Counted from the first letter of the stretch, positions 33,772 through 45,600 are shown. The stretch is 64,000 nucleotides of DNA from a bacterium (GCA_018266105.1 JAFEBA010000019.1:97874-161873); one strand, 5' to 3'. Notes: a model not told the origin generated them from the sequence alone. Program-made: numbers and translations.

Positions 33772-35583
33772 ATGGCTGATCAAGTGACTCGTAAACTCGG
33801 CTGGAATCCAGTATTAATCGTCTTCGTAGTCGCTTTTGTGGTGTATATTCCCAGCCTCTTCGGTGGTTTTGTATATGATGATCACTATGAAATTTTGGGC
33901 GACGGCTTTATGCGTCAGTCCAACCCGTGGCTTTCCTTCGCGCTCAACAAATGGGATTTGCTCTCACTTCAGAACAACGCCCCCTCTCCCTATTATCGGC
34001 CTGTTCCTCGCATTTTGCTCTGGATTTGTTATCAACTGGCCGGCCCGCAGCCTTTTCTTTTTCATCTGAACAACGTCTTCTGTCACGCGCTCAACTGTGC
34101 ATTGCTGACTTACCTGAGCTGGCGCTACTTTCGTAGCTCCAGGGTCGCCCTGGTGAGCGGCTTGCTGTTTGCTCTCCATCCCCGTCACGTGGAGCCGGTG
34201 GCCTGGCCTGCAGCCATCTGCGAAGTCTTTTGCTGGACCGGTTTGCTTTTCTACCTGGTTTGCGCCGACCGGGCCGCCAGTCCCGGTAGGGGTCGGTGGT
34301 GGTTGGGGGCCTTCCTGGGCTTGCTGCTGGCCGGTTTATCCAAGGAATCCGGCATTCTGGCTGGCGGACTGGGGTTCTTGAGTCCCATTCTGAATTTGCC
34401 GCAGCGGCCTGCTGCTGACAGGCGGCGGGGGGTGATCGGGGTCCTGGCCGTCTGTGTGGCGGCCGTGGCGGTGTATACTTGCTTGCGCGTGGGCATTGCG
34501 CACGTGAGCATGCCCTCGACGCAGGCCGAGCCTTTTCTGCATCGCTTGACTCAAGGCGTGTATGTCTTCTCGGCTCTGGCGGGGCTGGCGGTGTGGCCCT
34601 TTGGTTACGGGCTGTTTCGCGGTCCTTTTCTCAATGCCAATCCGACTCATTGGGAGTGGTGGCTGAGTTTACTGGGGCTGCTTCTTTATGGGTTGTCTGT
34701 CCTTTACACCTGGCGTCGCCATCGAGGCCTGTGCTTCGGTCTGCTCTGGTGGGGTTATCTGGCCGCGCCTGTGACCGGGGTTGCCGCCCCTCTGCCTTCC
34801 TTGCTCAGCGATCGCCATATCTATCCAGGACTGGCCGCCTGGTGCTGGCTTTGGGGTCTGCTGGCGGTTCGCTTTGACAGTCGGCTGTTGAGAGGAGGCC
34901 TGCTGACACTGGCGGTTATGTACACCCTGATCACCTGGCAACAGATCCGGGTGTGGTGCGACGAAGTCGCTTTGTGGCGGCAGAGTAAGGCTCATTGTCC
35001 CACCAATACGATTCCGCGCGACAATCTGGGCGCTATCTTGTTAGAGCAAGGGCGCCTGCGCGAGGCGGCTGCCGAATACGAGGAATTGATTCGCTTTGGA
35101 CCCGAGTTGGAGGACGGTTATCTGGGCTTTGCTCGCACCCAGATGGCGGCCAAGGATCCACGTGGGGCCGAGGCCACTCTGGCCTTCGCTTTGAAGCGTG
35201 GGGTGAAACCGGACCTGTCTTTGCGCGAGACCTTGGGGGAAGTGTTGGTCATGCAGCAGCGCTTCGATGCCGCCGTGGAAGTTTTTGCCCGCTGTTTGAG
35301 CGAGTCGCCCGACAGGTTGAGCCTGCGTTTTTCGCTGGCGAATGCTCTGGTGAGCGCGAATCGTTTTGAGGACGCTCGACGGGAATATCAGGCGATCTTA
35401 GAGCGCTACGATCGTTCGCTCGGGACCCGGCATAATCTGCAGTTGCTGGACCTGAAAGAGGCCGAATATTGTCTGGCTCACGGCCAAAGGGCCCGGGCGG
35501 AGGAATGTCTGCGTCGCTTGCTGAGCGACCCTCAGTTAGACTTGCAGGTTCGTCAGCACGCTCAGCAACTGCTCAAGCCCTAA
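33772..35583 (+). CDS. TMTC-like membrane mannosyltransferase with TPR repeats
   Basis: About 603 residues from the ATG at 33772. The first half has about ten membrane helices with a luminal acidic FVYDDHYEI in the first loop (a DD motif expected in GT-C glycosyltransferases) and FALHPRHVEPVAW, the pattern of DUF1736/TMTC-type proteins. The C-terminal part from about residue 420 has tetratricopeptide repeats (NLGAILLEQGRLREAAAEYEELIRFGP and following). Bacterial members are mostly uncharacterised; O-mannosylation of exported proteins is a family-based guess. Convergent overlap of 4 bases with the kinase gene. Confidence 0.88.
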   Translation: MADQVTRKLGWNPVLIVFVVAFVVYIPSLFGGFVYDDHYEILGDGFMRQSNPWLSFALNKWDLLSLQNNAPSPYYRPVPRILLWICYQLAGPQPFLFHLNNVFCHALNCALLTYLSWRYFRSSRVALVSGLLFALHPRHVEPVAWPAAICEVFCWTGLLFYLVCADRAASPGRGRWWLGAFLGLLLAGLSKESGILAGGLGFLSPILNLPQRPAADRRRGVIGVLAVCVAAVAVYTCLRVGIAHVSMPSTQAEPFLHRLTQGVYVFSALAGLAVWPFGYGLFRGPFLNANPTHWEWWLSLLGLLLYGLSVLYTWRRHRGLCFGLLWWGYLAAPVTGVAAPLPSLLSDRHIYPGLAAWCWLWGLLAVRFDSRLLRGGLLTLAVMYTLITWQQIRVWCDEVALWRQSKAHCPTNTIPRDNLGAILLEQGRLREAAAEYEELIRFGPELEDGYLGFARTQMAAKDPRGAEATLAFALKRGVKPDLSLRETLGEVLVMQQRFDAAVEVFARCLSESPDRLSLRFSLANALVSANRFEDARREYQAILERYDRSLGTRHNLQLLDLKEAEYCLAHGQRARAEECLRRLLSDPQLDLQVRQHAQQLLKP

Positions 35584-36455
35584 AGGTTGCCGCTCCACCA
35601 GGTTTTCACCTGACCTTTGACCCGCTTCCACAGTCCCTTCTTGGTCTCGCGAATGTCGCCCAGCCGTTGAAGCACTTCATAGGCAGATTCGGGGCGCTGG
35701 TCGGCTTCTTTTTGAAGCAGGTCGGTCAGGAGCAGTTCAAGTTTGGGGTTTGCGTCGGGGATGAAGCGGCGCAGAGGCGGGAAATTGAACCGAAAGGGTT
35801 CGGGATCTTGGAGGGTTAGCAATTGATACATCGTAGCGCCCAGCGCGTATAGATCAGAGCGGGGTGTGGTCTTGCCCAGATATTGCTCAATGGGGGCGTA
35901 TCCGGGCGTACCATAGGCGGTGGTGTCTCCAGCCTGGGTCGGGTTGAGAACCCGGGCGATGCCGAAATCCACCAGCTTTAGGGGGCCACGCACACTCACC
36001 ATGACATTGGCCGGCTTCAGGTCGCGGTAGACGATGGGGGGCTCAAGCGAGTGCAGGTAGTGCAACACTTCGCAGAGCTGTGTTCCCCAGGCCAGCACAT
36101 CGCCCTCGGGGAGGGGGACCTTGGCCTCTTTCAGCACACTCTGGAGCGTGGGTCCCTCCACCCGCTCCATCACCAAAAAGTGGCGGCCTCCCTCTTGAAA
36201 GCGGGCCACCACTTTGGGCAGGTAGGGATGCTCCAGTTGCATCAGCATATCCGCCTCGCGGGAGAACATACTCCAGGTCTCTTGTTGTTCTTGGGTGGAC
36301 AATCCAGAGACGTCTACCTCTTTTAAAGCCCAGACCTTGCCTTTTTCTCGAGTGTCACGTACGAACCAGACGGTGCCCGAGGCGCCGGTCCCCAACAGGC
36401 GCTCGATTCGGTAGCGTCCGGCCAGGATGCGGCCCAGTCCGGTGGGCGCCTGCAT
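35580..36455 (-). CDS. Soluble Ser/Thr protein kinase
   Basis: 291 residues, essentially a lone kinase domain. Gly-rich loop GTGASG at 22-27, Lys45 in ALKEV, catalytic YRDLKPANV with D145 and N150, DFG at 163-165, and APE-like APIEQY. The catalytic His of HRD is Tyr here (YRD), which is found in active members of the PknB-like group. A basic C-terminal tail (KKGLWKRVKGQVKTWW) may touch membranes or substrates; there is no transmembrane segment. Followed after a few bases by two permease genes on the same strand. Confidence 0.93.
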   Translation of the reverse strand: MQAPTGLGRILAGRYRIERLLGTGASGTVWFVRDTREKGKVWALKEVDVSGLSTQEQQETWSMFSREADMLMQLEHPYLPKVVARFQEGGRHFLVMERVEGPTLQSVLKEAKVPLPEGDVLAWGTQLCEVLHYLHSLEPPIVYRDLKPANVMVSVRGPLKLVDFGIARVLNPTQAGDTTAYGTPGYAPIEQYLGKTTPRSDLYALGATMYQLLTLQDPEPFRFNFPPLRRFIPDANPKLELLLTDLLQKEADQRPESAYEVLQRLGDIRETKKGLWKRVKGQVKTWWSGNL

Positions 36456-36461
36456 TCAGAG

Positions 36462-37319
36462 TTAGCCGATACGGACGCGCTCAAGTGCGCGAATCGCCGA
36501 CTGGCGAACGTTGAGAATCAGCCACATGTAAACCGGCGTAATGACCGCTGGCCAGCCGCACCAGAACAGCAACGAGATGCTTTCCTGCATCGAAGGGCCG
36601 CTGGGGCTGCCTGCTCCATACATGGAGCAGAGGTAGGCGAATACCGGATGCAGCAGCCACAGGGGGCCGAGCACGAAACCGCCGATGAGGAAGAGCATTC
36701 CGCTGCCGGCCATCGTCACCATCGTGTTAATCGTGGCTTTACGACCGGCTTCCTGGGTGTCTTTACAGGTGGCCGAGATATATACGCCGTTGTAGGCGAA
36801 GTAGAGCACGCACAGGGTTGAGAGCACCAGCAGCATCAGTAAGGAGTAAGCGGTCTGACCGCACATCCAGGTGACCATTGCCAGGGCCGGGGTCCAGACC
36901 GCGAACTCCCGAATCAGGAAACGAGCTTCGGAGAGCGCCACGCCGTCAGCGAAGTCGGCACTGTTGATGCGAGTCAGCGCGAGTGCGAGCAAGGTTCCCT
37001 GTTGGCGCGCCTGCACGACCGAAGGAGCGGTACTCAACGCGGCCTTGGTAGAGAGATACAGCAACTGCAGAACGCCCGCTACGGCCAGGGCGCCAGCCAG
37101 AGTGACCTGGTCGCTATCCGTGGTCAGACCGGTGCTCTCCACCAGGTAGTTGGTGAAGAGGCCAAGGGGGAGCATCAGCAAGAAAGCATAGCCGGCGTAT
37201 CCACGCCAGAGTGTTTTCATCGCCGAGGCTCGGGCCGCCCGACTGCGGCTGGTCACCCAGAAGGGATTCTCGTGGATGACTTTGACGCGCTCGATGTAGT
37301 TTTTCAGTCGACGAATCAT
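36462..37319 (-). CDS. ABC-2-type permease-like protein 2
   Basis: About 285 residues from the ATG at 37319, which has AGGAGG about 9 bases upstream; the longer frame above it is not protein-like. It has six or so hydrophobic helices and an N-terminal amphipathic segment (KNYIERVKVIHENPFW). It resembles half of an ABC-2 permease, like its neighbour. The motif ALALTRINSADFADGVALSEA recalls the coupling region. No ATPase is adjacent. Located between the kinase and the other permease, with which it is separated by 13 bases. Confidence 0.75.
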   Translation of the reverse strand: MIRRLKNYIERVKVIHENPFWVTSRSRAARASAMKTLWRGYAGYAFLLMLPLGLFTNYLVESTGLTTDSDQVTLAGALAVAGVLQLLYLSTKAALSTAPSVVQARQQGTLLALALTRINSADFADGVALSEARFLIREFAVWTPALAMVTWMCGQTAYSLLMLLVLSTLCVLYFAYNGVYISATCKDTQEAGRKATINTMVTMAGSGMLFLIGGFVLGPLWLLHPVFAYLCSMYGAGSPSGPSMQESISLLFWCGWPAVITPVYMWLILNVRQSAIRALERVRIG

Positions 37320-37332
37320 TTCGGTCAGCCTC

Positions 37333-38139
37333 CTAAACCCGCACCGCGGAGCGTTCGCGCCGCAGTGAATCCAGCCAGAGTAGCGATGCCGCACAGAAGT
37401 GGAAAGCCGTGACCAGAATCACCGGAATCACACCCTCGGCCAGCGAGAAGCTGGCGTAGACCGGGTGCAGCATCAGGAATGAGCTTTCGCCGCTCAGCTG
37501 GGATGCCATCGGCACCAGGATCAGCAGGCTGCCGGCTACACCGGAAGCCATTCGGTTGGCGTGCTGGGTGTTTTTGCACATATACGAGCTCCACAACCCG
37601 ACCATTCCGTAGAAGGCCACGCTGGAGAAGAGCAGGGCGATGCAGAGAAGCGCTTTCAGGCCGAACCCGGCCATTGCCCCCAGCATCAGAGCCAGAGGCG
37701 AGACGATCATCAGCTCGCGCAGCACCGGATACAGCCCGGAGGCCAGACGGCCGTTGACGATTTCGGTGGGGGACATCATGGTCGACTGCAGAGATTCCAG
37801 CGTTTTCTTTTCACGTTCGGCTGTGACCAGACTGCAGGTGCCGTGTAGCGATAAGCCGATGGCCACCATCAGAACCAGGAAGTGGCTCAGTGTGAGCGCG
37901 CCAACCCAGCGTGAGGCAAGACTGGACAGGGCCACGTAGAGGCGGGCCGGGTCGAATTTGGGTGAAATGGAGTCCAGGATTTCTGGTAGGGCCAGCATGG
38001 CCACGAAGCCCAGGGGGATGAGGACACACCACACCAGACTCATCTGGCGCACCCAGAAGCTCGATTTGGAGCGACTGTACTCGCGTTTTTCCAACAGCCG
38101 GTATTTGTAGAATATCGGGTTGTTCCACAGTGCCTGCAT
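37333..38139 (-). CDS. ABC-2-type permease-like protein 1
   Basis: 268 residues with six hydrophobic helices and the coupling motif SLVTAEREKKTLESLQST (residues about 105-122) typical of ABC-2 permeases, which begin N-P-x-x-x-R-E or similar (here NPIFYKYRLLEKREYSRSK). The paired permeases form a dimeric channel with an ATPase that should be encoded elsewhere, or work with the ATPase at 1623. The 280-base upstream spacer up to the thioredoxin-AKR gene is the only large gap here and contains no evident gene. Confidence 0.85.
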   Translation of the reverse strand: MQALWNNPIFYKYRLLEKREYSRSKSSFWVRQMSLVWCVLIPLGFVAMLALPEILDSISPKFDPARLYVALSSLASRWVGALTLSHFLVLMVAIGLSLHGTCSLVTAEREKKTLESLQSTMMSPTEIVNGRLASGLYPVLRELMIVSPLALMLGAMAGFGLKALLCIALLFSSVAFYGMVGLWSSYMCKNTQHANRMASGVAGSLLILVPMASQLSGESSFLMLHPVYASFSLAEGVIPVILVTAFHFCAASLLWLDSLRRERSAVRV

Positions 38140-38418
38140 CTAGTCGGCCTCCACTCCGTTGAAGGGTTTCTCTCTGTTCGCTTTCACTCCTCTACCTTCC
38201 CACAACCGTGCTCGCCTGTCCATAACTGATGTACTCCTCGCCTCCCCGGGGGGAAAGTCGCGTCTCCCACTCTACGCTTCGAGTTTTGATTGGGTACATT
38301 TCCGGGAATGCTGCAAACTTAGCTGAAGACGGGCCCGGCTGATGCGAGGCTCTTTCAGTCCAATCAGGTGAGCGGATCGCGCTGCGCGCGAGGCGCTAAA
38401 TAAGGAAGGCCCCCCAGA

Positions 38419-41400
38419 ATGAGCACAGAGACACACCAGAACACCAATCGGCTGGCGCAGGAGTCGAGTCCCTACCTGCAGCAACACGCCCACAATCCGG
38501 TGGACTGGTATCCCTGGGGCAAAGAAGCCTTGGAAAAGGCACGTAAAGAAGGCAAGCCCATCTTTCTCAGCATCGGCTATTCTGCTTGCCATTGGTGCCA
38601 CGTCATGGAACGCGAGAGCTTCGAGAGCCCCAGTGTGGCCAAATTGCTCAATGAGAACTTCGTCAACATCAAGGTGGACCGAGAAGAGCGGCCGGACCTG
38701 GACGAGATCTACATGGCTGCCACCATCAGCATCACGGGCGGCGGCGGTTGGCCCCAAAACGTCTTTTTGACTCCCGACCTGAAGCCATTTTTTGCGGGCA
38801 CGTACTTTCCGGCCGAGGACGGCCAGGGCCGACCCGGCTTCATGACTTTGATTACTCAGCTCAGTGAAGTCTGGAAAAACAATAAGGCCGAACTGGTCGA
38901 GCAGGCCGACCGGGTGACCTCACGCCTCAAGCGCCAGTTCAAGGGCGATGGAAAGGTCCTGGGTCTGGAGCCAGAACTGCTGGATCAGGCCGTGACCGAC
39001 CTGGCTCAACGTTTTGATCCCCAAAACGGCGGTTTTGGCAAGGCTCCCAAATTCCCGGCCCCTTCCAATGTGCAGTTACTCCTCCGCTACCACGCTCGCA
39101 GTCGCCATCCGCAAGTTTTGGAGATGGCCGTGCGCACACTGGACGGCATGGCCAATGGCGGCATCTATGATCACCTGGGCGGCGGCTTCGCGCGCTACGC
39201 GGTGGATGAGCGCTGGATGGTGCCTCACTTCGAAAAGATGCTGTACGACAACGCTCAGATGGCATCGCTCTACCTGGAGGGCTACCAGGCCACTCAGAGC
39301 CCGCTTTACAAGAAAGTGGCCCGCGAAACGCTGGACTACATTCTGCGCGAGATGACCAGTCCTGAAGGCGGTTTCTATTCCTCCAGCGATGCCGAATCCG
39401 AAGGCGAAGAAGGCAAGTATTTCTGCTGGACGGTCGAGGAAATTCTGGCTGTGCTGGGAGAGGGCCCGGGCCGCAATTTCTGCGCATTCTATGGCGTCAA
39501 CAGCCAGGGCAACTGGGAAGGCAAGAACGTGCTTTACGTGTCTCGCCCGCTCAACCAGGTGGCGGCTCAACTCGGCCAGGACGCCGAGGAATTCGAGAAA
39601 GAGTTGGAAGCCTCGCGAGAGAAATTGCTGGAGGCTCGTTCCCAGCGCGTCAAGCCGGGCATCGATGACAAGGTCGTCACCGCCTGGAACGGCATGATGA
39701 TCCAGGCACTGGCCGAAGGCTACCGAATTCTGGGCGACCAGCGTTACCTGGATGCGGCCAGGAAAGCGGCCGCCTTCCTGAAGGCCAATCTGACCAAGGG
39801 TGACCGTTTGCAGCGCAGCTGGCGCCAAGGTAAGGCTCAACTCAACGCCTACCTGGAGGACTATGCCTTCCTGGCCGAGGGCCTGCTCAGCCTTTATGAA
39901 GCTTGTGGCGACTTCGAATTCTTCCACTGGTCAGAAAAGCTGGCTGCCACCATCATTGAGTTCTTTTCTCACCCGGAGGGTGGCTTCTACGAAACCAGCA
40001 GCGATCATGAGGAACTGCTGGTCCGCCATCGCAATGCTAGCGATGGAGCCGTTCCTGCGGCCCAGAGTGTGGCTGCGCTAACTCTGGCTCGGCTCTCTTA
40101 TCAGTTGGGACGCAAGCCCTGGCGTGATCAGGCCCTGGGCGCGCTGCTGTCCCTGGGCAAGGAGCTGCGTGGATTCCCGGCCGGATTCTGTCGCCATCTG
40201 CTGGTGCTGGACTACTGCCTGGCCGGACCTCTGGAAGTCTGTTGGAGCCTGCCCGCAGCAGCGGGCCGCGAGCCGATCATGGAGGCTTTGGGGCGACTCT
40301 ACATTCCCAACCGCGCCATCGCCTGGCTGCGGGCTGGTGAAGATCACCCCCAGCTGGTGCTGACCACTGGTAAGACGGTCGGGGAGAAAGCCGAGGTGCA
40401 TCTCTGCCAGTCCGGCGCCTGCGTCACTCCCCTCTCCCAGGTCGAGGAAGTGGTGGCAGCCGTGGGTGGGCTGCGTGAACAGGCTCGCCTGGAGTTGCAC
40501 GAGCGCCTCCCCGGCGCAGCCACCCCGGAAGCCACGGCCAAACTGGCTGAAGCGAAGCCCAAGGCCTACCGGCCCCTGGGCAAAACCGGACTGATGGTCA
40601 GTCGGCTTGGCTTCGGCGGCTATCGCGTCGACGACGAGAATATGGATTACCGGGCCGCCCTCGAGGCAGCCCTGGATGGTGGGGTGAACCTGCTGGATAC
40701 CTCCAGCAACTACACCGAGGGCGGAAGTGAGCGTCTGATTGGCGGGGTCCTGCGGCTCCACCCCGAGCGTAGGCCGGAAGTGGTTGTGGTCAGCAAGGCC
40801 GGCTACTTGCAGGGGACCAATCTGGATCGGGCTCGTGCCCGGGAACAGTTAGGTCACCCCTATGCTGAGTTGGTTCAATACCAGGACGGACTGTGGCACT
40901 GCATACACCCGGAGTTTCTGGAAGATCAACTGGAGCTCTGCTGCATGCGTCTGTCGCTGGAGAAGCTGGACGTCTTTTTGCTGCACAATCCCGAGTATTA
41001 TTTACTGGACGCCCGTCAGAAGGGTATCGACATCAAGACCGCAAGGGAAGAATTTGAACGCCGCATTGAAAAAGCGTTCGAGAAGCTTGAAGACCTGGTT
41101 AAGCAGGGGCGCGTCGGGTGGTACGGCATCTCTTCCAACACTTTCGCCGCTCCTGAGGGCGAGTTTACGGCCCTGTCCTTCGGCCGAATGCTGGAGTTGG
41201 CGAAGAAGGTCGGCGGCGAAGATCACCACTTTGCGGTGGTGCAGACCCCGCTGAACCTGCTGGAGCCGGAGGCGGCTGAGGGCTTTTCCGAGCATGTGAA
41301 GCAGGCCGGCCTGGCTCTGCTGGTCAACCGCCCACTCAACTGTTTCGTGCAGCAAACGCTGGTGCGTTTGGCCGACTTCGATTCTGAAGAGGACGAGCCC

Positions 41401-41979
41401 AATCTGGCCCAGAGTCTTCAACACATGGGTCAGGTGGAAGACGAATATCGCGAAACCTTCGGTCCCTTCGTGCAAGGACCCGGCTCCGACCAGCTTTTCC
41501 GCTTTGCTGAAAACATGCGTGGTTTAGACATGCACCTTCAAAACTTGGATCACTGGACTCAGTTGGAAAGTCGTCAGATCCGTCCGGCCCTGCTGGATCA
41601 GATTCAGGCCTTGGATCAGGCGATGACGGGTGCGATCACCGAGCCCTGGGTGCGCTGGCGCGAAAAGTATATGGCTGCTTTCCGTGACGTCAGCAACGAC
41701 CTGGAAGAGGTGGCCATTCGCAAGAGCCAGCGCGTGGCTGAGTCGGTTGCCGAACTGATGCCACCCGTGCCCGGGGCGGGCGCGGGTGCCTCGCTATCGC
41801 AGTTGGGCGCCTGGGTTGTGGATGGGGTGCCTGGCGTGACCTGCGTGCTGGTCGGAATGCGCACCGAGGAATACGTTGAGGATTTGCTGCCAGTTATGGG
41901 TTGGAACCCCTGTAAGAACAGCTCGGAGGTTCTGGAAGCCCTCAAGCATTGGAGCAACCCGCACGGCGTCCTGGCTTGA
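38419..41979 (+). CDS. YyaL/DUF255 thioredoxin-domain protein fused to aldo/keto reductase
   Basis: 1186 residues. N-terminal DUF255 thioredoxin-like domain with CHWC at 57-60, preceded by [18 protein letters not shown]; a six-hairpin alpha/alpha-barrel domain (about 180-690) as in YyaL/SPATA20 proteins. Then, from about residue 714 ([21 protein letters not shown]), an aldo/keto reductase domain with the tetrad Asp (LLDTSSNY), Tyr, Lys (VVSKAGY) and His (FLLHNPE). The C-terminal 200 residues continue the reductase with a helical extension. The start is ATG preceded by AAGGAAGG. SPATA20-like proteins normally end where the reductase begins, so this is an added domain. It would be cytosolic. 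The start codon of the next gene overlaps (TTGA). Confidence 0.9.
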   Translation: MSTETHQNTNRLAQESSPYLQQHAHNPVDWYPWGKEALEKARKEGKPIFLSIGYSACHWCHVMERESFESPSVAKLLNENFVNIKVDREERPDLDEIYMAATISITGGGGWPQNVFLTPDLKPFFAGTYFPAEDGQGRPGFMTLITQLSEVWKNNKAELVEQADRVTSRLKRQFKGDGKVLGLEPELLDQAVTDLAQRFDPQNGGFGKAPKFPAPSNVQLLLRYHARSRHPQVLEMAVRTLDGMANGGIYDHLGGGFARYAVDERWMVPHFEKMLYDNAQMASLYLEGYQATQSPLYKKVARETLDYILREMTSPEGGFYSSSDAESEGEEGKYFCWTVEEILAVLGEGPGRNFCAFYGVNSQGNWEGKNVLYVSRPLNQVAAQLGQDAEEFEKELEASREKLLEARSQRVKPGIDDKVVTAWNGMMIQALAEGYRILGDQRYLDAARKAAAFLKANLTKGDRLQRSWRQGKAQLNAYLEDYAFLAEGLLSLYEACGDFEFFHWSEKLAATIIEFFSHPEGGFYETSSDHEELLVRHRNASDGAVPAAQSVAALTLARLSYQLGRKPWRDQALGALLSLGKELRGFPAGFCRHLLVLDYCLAGPLEVCWSLPAAAGREPIMEALGRLYIPNRAIAWLRAGEDHPQLVLTTGKTVGEKAEVHLCQSGACVTPLSQVEEVVAAVGGLREQARLELHERLPGAATPEATAKLAEAKPKAYRPLGKTGLMVSRLGFGGYRVDDENMDYRAALEAALDGGVNLLDTSSNYTEGGSERLIGGVLRLHPERRPEVVVVSKAGYLQGTNLDRARAREQLGHPYAELVQYQDGLWHCIHPEFLEDQLELCCMRLSLEKLDVFLLHNPEYYLLDARQKGIDIKTAREEFERRIEKAFEKLEDLVKQGRVGWYGISSNTFAAPEGEFTALSFGRMLELAKKVGGEDHHFAVVQTPLNLLEPEAAEGFSEHVKQAGLALLVNRPLNCFVQQTLVRLADFDSEEDEPNLAQSLQHMGQVEDEYRETFGPFVQGPGSDQLFRFAENMRGLDMHLQNLDHWTQLESRQIRPALLDQIQALDQAMTGAITEPWVRWREKYMAAFRDVSNDLEEVAIRKSQRVAESVAELMPPVPGAGAGASLSQLGAWVVDGVPGVTCVLVGMRTEEYVEDLLPVMGWNPCKNSSEVLEALKHWSNPHGVLA

Positions 41980-42635
41980 CCAACTGGCGGGAATTCGTCG
42001 AGCTAAACACTCTGGCGGTTCTGCAAGTTGGGGGGGCGGATCGGGCCAGGGTGCGCTTGTTGCAGTGGCCGGACGGCAGCCAGGCGCTGCTGAAAGATTT
42101 TACGCGCTCTCCGTGGTTTTACCGCAAAACCTTGGGGCGCCTGGCCATTAGCAATGAGGCTCGGGCATACAGGTTGGCTGAGAAGGTGACAGGGGTGCCG
42201 CGTTTGCTGGCCCGTCCTGAGCCAGACAGCCTGGTGGTCGAGGGGCTGCCGGGAAGTTCTTTGAACACCATCCCCCCCGAAGGCCACGACCTGCCTTTCG
42301 AGATCGTGGAGCAGGCTCGTCATATTCTGAACCAGCTGCACGCTCTGGGGGTGGCCCACGGTGACCTGGGCCACGATGCCGACGGCTTCCTGGGTCGAGA
42401 CGCCAATGTGATCTGGGGCAATGGACAGTTGAATCTGGTCGACTTCGCCAGCGCCGTCTACCGAGATCGCAGCCCAGCCTGCATTTTTCAGGCTGTTCGG
42501 AGCTATGATCGCTTATTGGTGACCAAGTTGCTGCGTCGTTACTTCCCCGATCGCAAGAACGAGCCCGAGTACGACCTCCATCTCAAGTTACCCCCCGGTC
42601 AGCGGCGCTGGCTTAAAATGCTCAAGAAGATTTGA
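41976..42635 (+). CDS. Small kinase-fold protein (RIO/LPS-kinase-like)
   Basis: About 219 residues from the TTG at 41976 (TTGA overlap with the previous stop); the TTG at 41949 is an alternative. It has QALLKDF (ATP-site Lys), NEARAYRL, and catalytic [17 protein letters not shown] with NVIW and LVDFASA (DFG replacement). This is like Kdo/RIO-type small atypical kinases. Its partner or substrate is unknown; it is followed by a large Ser/Thr kinase, so it might be part of a signalling set. No membrane segment. Confidence 0.75.
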   Translation: MTNWREFVELNTLAVLQVGGADRARVRLLQWPDGSQALLKDFTRSPWFYRKTLGRLAISNEARAYRLAEKVTGVPRLLARPEPDSLVVEGLPGSSLNTIPPEGHDLPFEIVEQARHILNQLHALGVAHGDLGHDADGFLGRDANVIWGNGQLNLVDFASAVYRDRSPACIFQAVRSYDRLLVTKLLRRYFPDRKNEPEYDLHLKLPPGQRRWLKMLKKI

Positions 42636-42681
42636 GCAGCAGGAATTCGCGCGCGACGGGCTCAACATTGCACCGAATGTA

Positions 42682-45600
42682 TTGGGGGAAGAGTTGAGCG
42701 ACCACCACGAGACTGGCTCAACCGTCTCGACTTCCTCCGTCGTCTCCCAACGCTCCGTCGGAGACCTGACCGGCTTGAGCCTGGGCAGCAACCTCGAGAT
42801 CCAGGAACGAATCGGGCGCGGCGGCATGGGTTCCGTGTACCTCGCCCGTCATCGCGACTGGAACCTGAGCCTTGCCGTCAAATCTCCACGCCCTGATTTG
42901 CTCAGCGAGGAAACCGATAAGGAACGCTGGCTGCTTGAGGCTCAGACCTGGATCGACCTGGGGGTGCACCCGAATATCGTGCGTTGCTGGTTTATCCGCG
43001 AGCACGATGGCATTCCTCTCCTGTTCCTGGACTACGTGGCTGGTGGTAGCTTAAAGGAAGCCATTGAGCAGCGCCGTTATGGAGTAGCCAATTGGGAGCG
43101 CGTCATCGACCTGGCTATCCAAGCCTGCGATGGGCTGCATCACGCTCACGTCTCGGGCATCGTGCATCGCGATGTAAAGCCCGCTAACTTGCTGCTGGAT
43201 GAAGAAGGCCGCCTGTTTGTAACCGACTTTGGACTGGTGAAACTTCAGGGAGCCGAGGAACGCCCAAGGCCCGCCGGCAAACACGTCAACGTGGCCGAAC
43301 TGGACGCTGGATTGACCAGCACAGGCACCGTGTTGGGCACGCCCAATTACTGCGCGCCGGAGCAATGGATGCAAGAAGATGTCGGAGCTCCCGCCGACCT
43401 TTATGCGTTGGGGGTGGTCCTTTATGAAATGGCGGTGGGCCAGTTGCCTTTTGAGGCCGGGCCAGGTCCGTTGGGTCTAGGCCAACTGCTCAGTCAGGTT
43501 CTCAGCGAGGAGCCACCCAAGCCCAGCCTGCTGCAGCCCTCCATTCCCCCCGAGTTGGAGGCCACCATTCTCAAGTTGCTGGCCAAAGAACCTCAGGGCC
43601 GCCACGCTTCAGCTCAAATTCTGCGCGAAGAACTGGCCGAGATCTACCAGAAAGTCACCGAGCGCCCCTATCCCAGAGCCGTTCCGAAACCAGTCGAGGC
43701 GGTGGTGGACGTACTCAACAATAAGGCGGTTAGTCTCTACTCGCTGGGACGCAAAAATCAGGCTGAGAAGACCTGGCAACAGGCACTGCGACTGGATTCG
43801 CTGCATCCAGAGGTGGTCTACAATCGGGGTTGGCTCTTGTGGCGCCAGGGTCGTCACGCTCCCTCGGACCTGACGGCCATGTTGCGGCAGGTCAAGGTGA
43901 CCTATCCCCGCGGGGCCGTGCACTGCGGTATGGCTCACTTGCTGGGAGCCGAGGCGGAGGCGGCTGAGCAAAATTTAGACGCGGCCTTGACCGAAGTCGA
44001 AGCGTCCAGCGACAGTTCGGTCTGGCGCTACCTTGGGGATGCAAGAATGGCTTTGGAACGCTTCGCGGAGGCCGCGAAGGCCTATACCCAGGCCCTGACC
44101 ATTAACCCCATGGATGAGTCGGCCCGTGCTCACCTGGAAATGGCTGCGGCCAAAACCCGTCGTGTGGGGGGGCGTTGTCTCTTTCCCAGGCCGGGGCCAT
44201 TGCTTCACCTCAAGCGTCAGCATCGCCTGACCCATGTTCAGCGTGGTGGTGGTGGTTGGCTTTGGCTGGGCCCGGAGCATATGGAGTGGCTTCCGCCCGA
44301 TTCGGCGCGGCGCTCCTGGAGCATTCACCACGACTTTGGAGTGCGCAAAGTGGTGGTTTCGTTGAAGGCTGACAAGGTGCTGGCCGTGGAGGATCTGCCG
44401 GCCGCCAGTTGGGCCCTGGATAGTGGCCTCTTTGAAAGCGCGCTGGAGAATGGTGAGCGCTACTACTGCCTTACGCCGGATGGCATGTCGGCGGTGGTGG
44501 GTCTGGTGGAGTTGCGGATCCAGCCCCTGCAGGAAGGTCGAGCCACTCGCACCTTCCGTGGTCATCAAAAACAGGTTCTATGTGCTCAGTTCTGCAGCAG
44601 TAACCGCTTGTTGACCGGCTCTTGTGATCGCACCGCTCGCATCTGGGATGTGGAAAAAGCAACCTGTCTGCGGGTGCTGAGTGGCCATCGTGACTTCGTC
44701 ACCTGCGTCGACCATAGTCCTGAGACCGGTCTGGTCTTGACTGGTAGCAATGACGGTACCGCCCGCACCTGGCACTCCAACACCGGTGAGTTCTACGTTG
44801 ATATGAACGAAGGTGCGCCCGTACAGTGCGTCCATTTTGCCGTTCAGGGACGATTTGCGTTGGTCCAGAGCCAGACACCTGACCATGAATGGCAAACCTC
44901 CATCTTTGATTCGCGCACCGGACAGCGTGCGCGTCGTCTGGTGGGCCAGTCACGGGTCTCTCCGGACGGTCAATACGTGCTGACCTGGAGGGCGGCTGAA
45001 GAACGCCACCTGCTTGAGATTCGCGAGGTCGAAAGTGGCTGTCTGCGTCGGTCTCTGGTTGTGGACGATGGACCCGTCAGTGACTGCTGTTTTTCCGAAG
45101 ACGGGCGCTTCTTTGCCGTCGTTACCGTGCACGGCAGTTTCCGTCTCTATGAGTTTGACGAGGCATGGCGCGTGCTGCCCGGGGAATTGATGCTGACCTA
45201 TACCCGCGGTGGCCAGGACTTGGAGGAAAGCCGCGAGCAGTTTCTCAGCCTGCTGCGTCGCGCCGACGAATGCATGGAGGCGGGCGATTTTGTGCAGGCC
45301 CGTCAGTTTTTGCAGGGCGCGCGTGATGTGCCCGGATATCGTCGAGACCCGGCGGCTCGAGCCTTGACGCGGAAGCTGGGTCAGCATCTGACCCGAGGCG
45401 GTCTGCTGTCCTGTTGGGAAGTCCGTCTGCTCAGCGAGGCGGGCGGGTCGGCTCCCTGCGCGATACTGCAGCTGGACGGGCACCGATTGTTGACCGCCAA
45501 TGAAAAGATCATGCGCCTCTGGGATAGTCAATTGGGTAACTGTATTCGCGGTTTTCCGGGTCACAGCGAGACCATCCGGGGTTTGGCGCTGAGCCCCAAG

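Noticed and set aside
38140-38418. A small gene or RNA in the 280-base spacer before the thioredoxin-AKR gene
   Set aside because: No ribosome site with a good frame and no promoter, hairpin chain or terminator like that at 26852; only the AAGGAAGG site of the downstream gene was seen.
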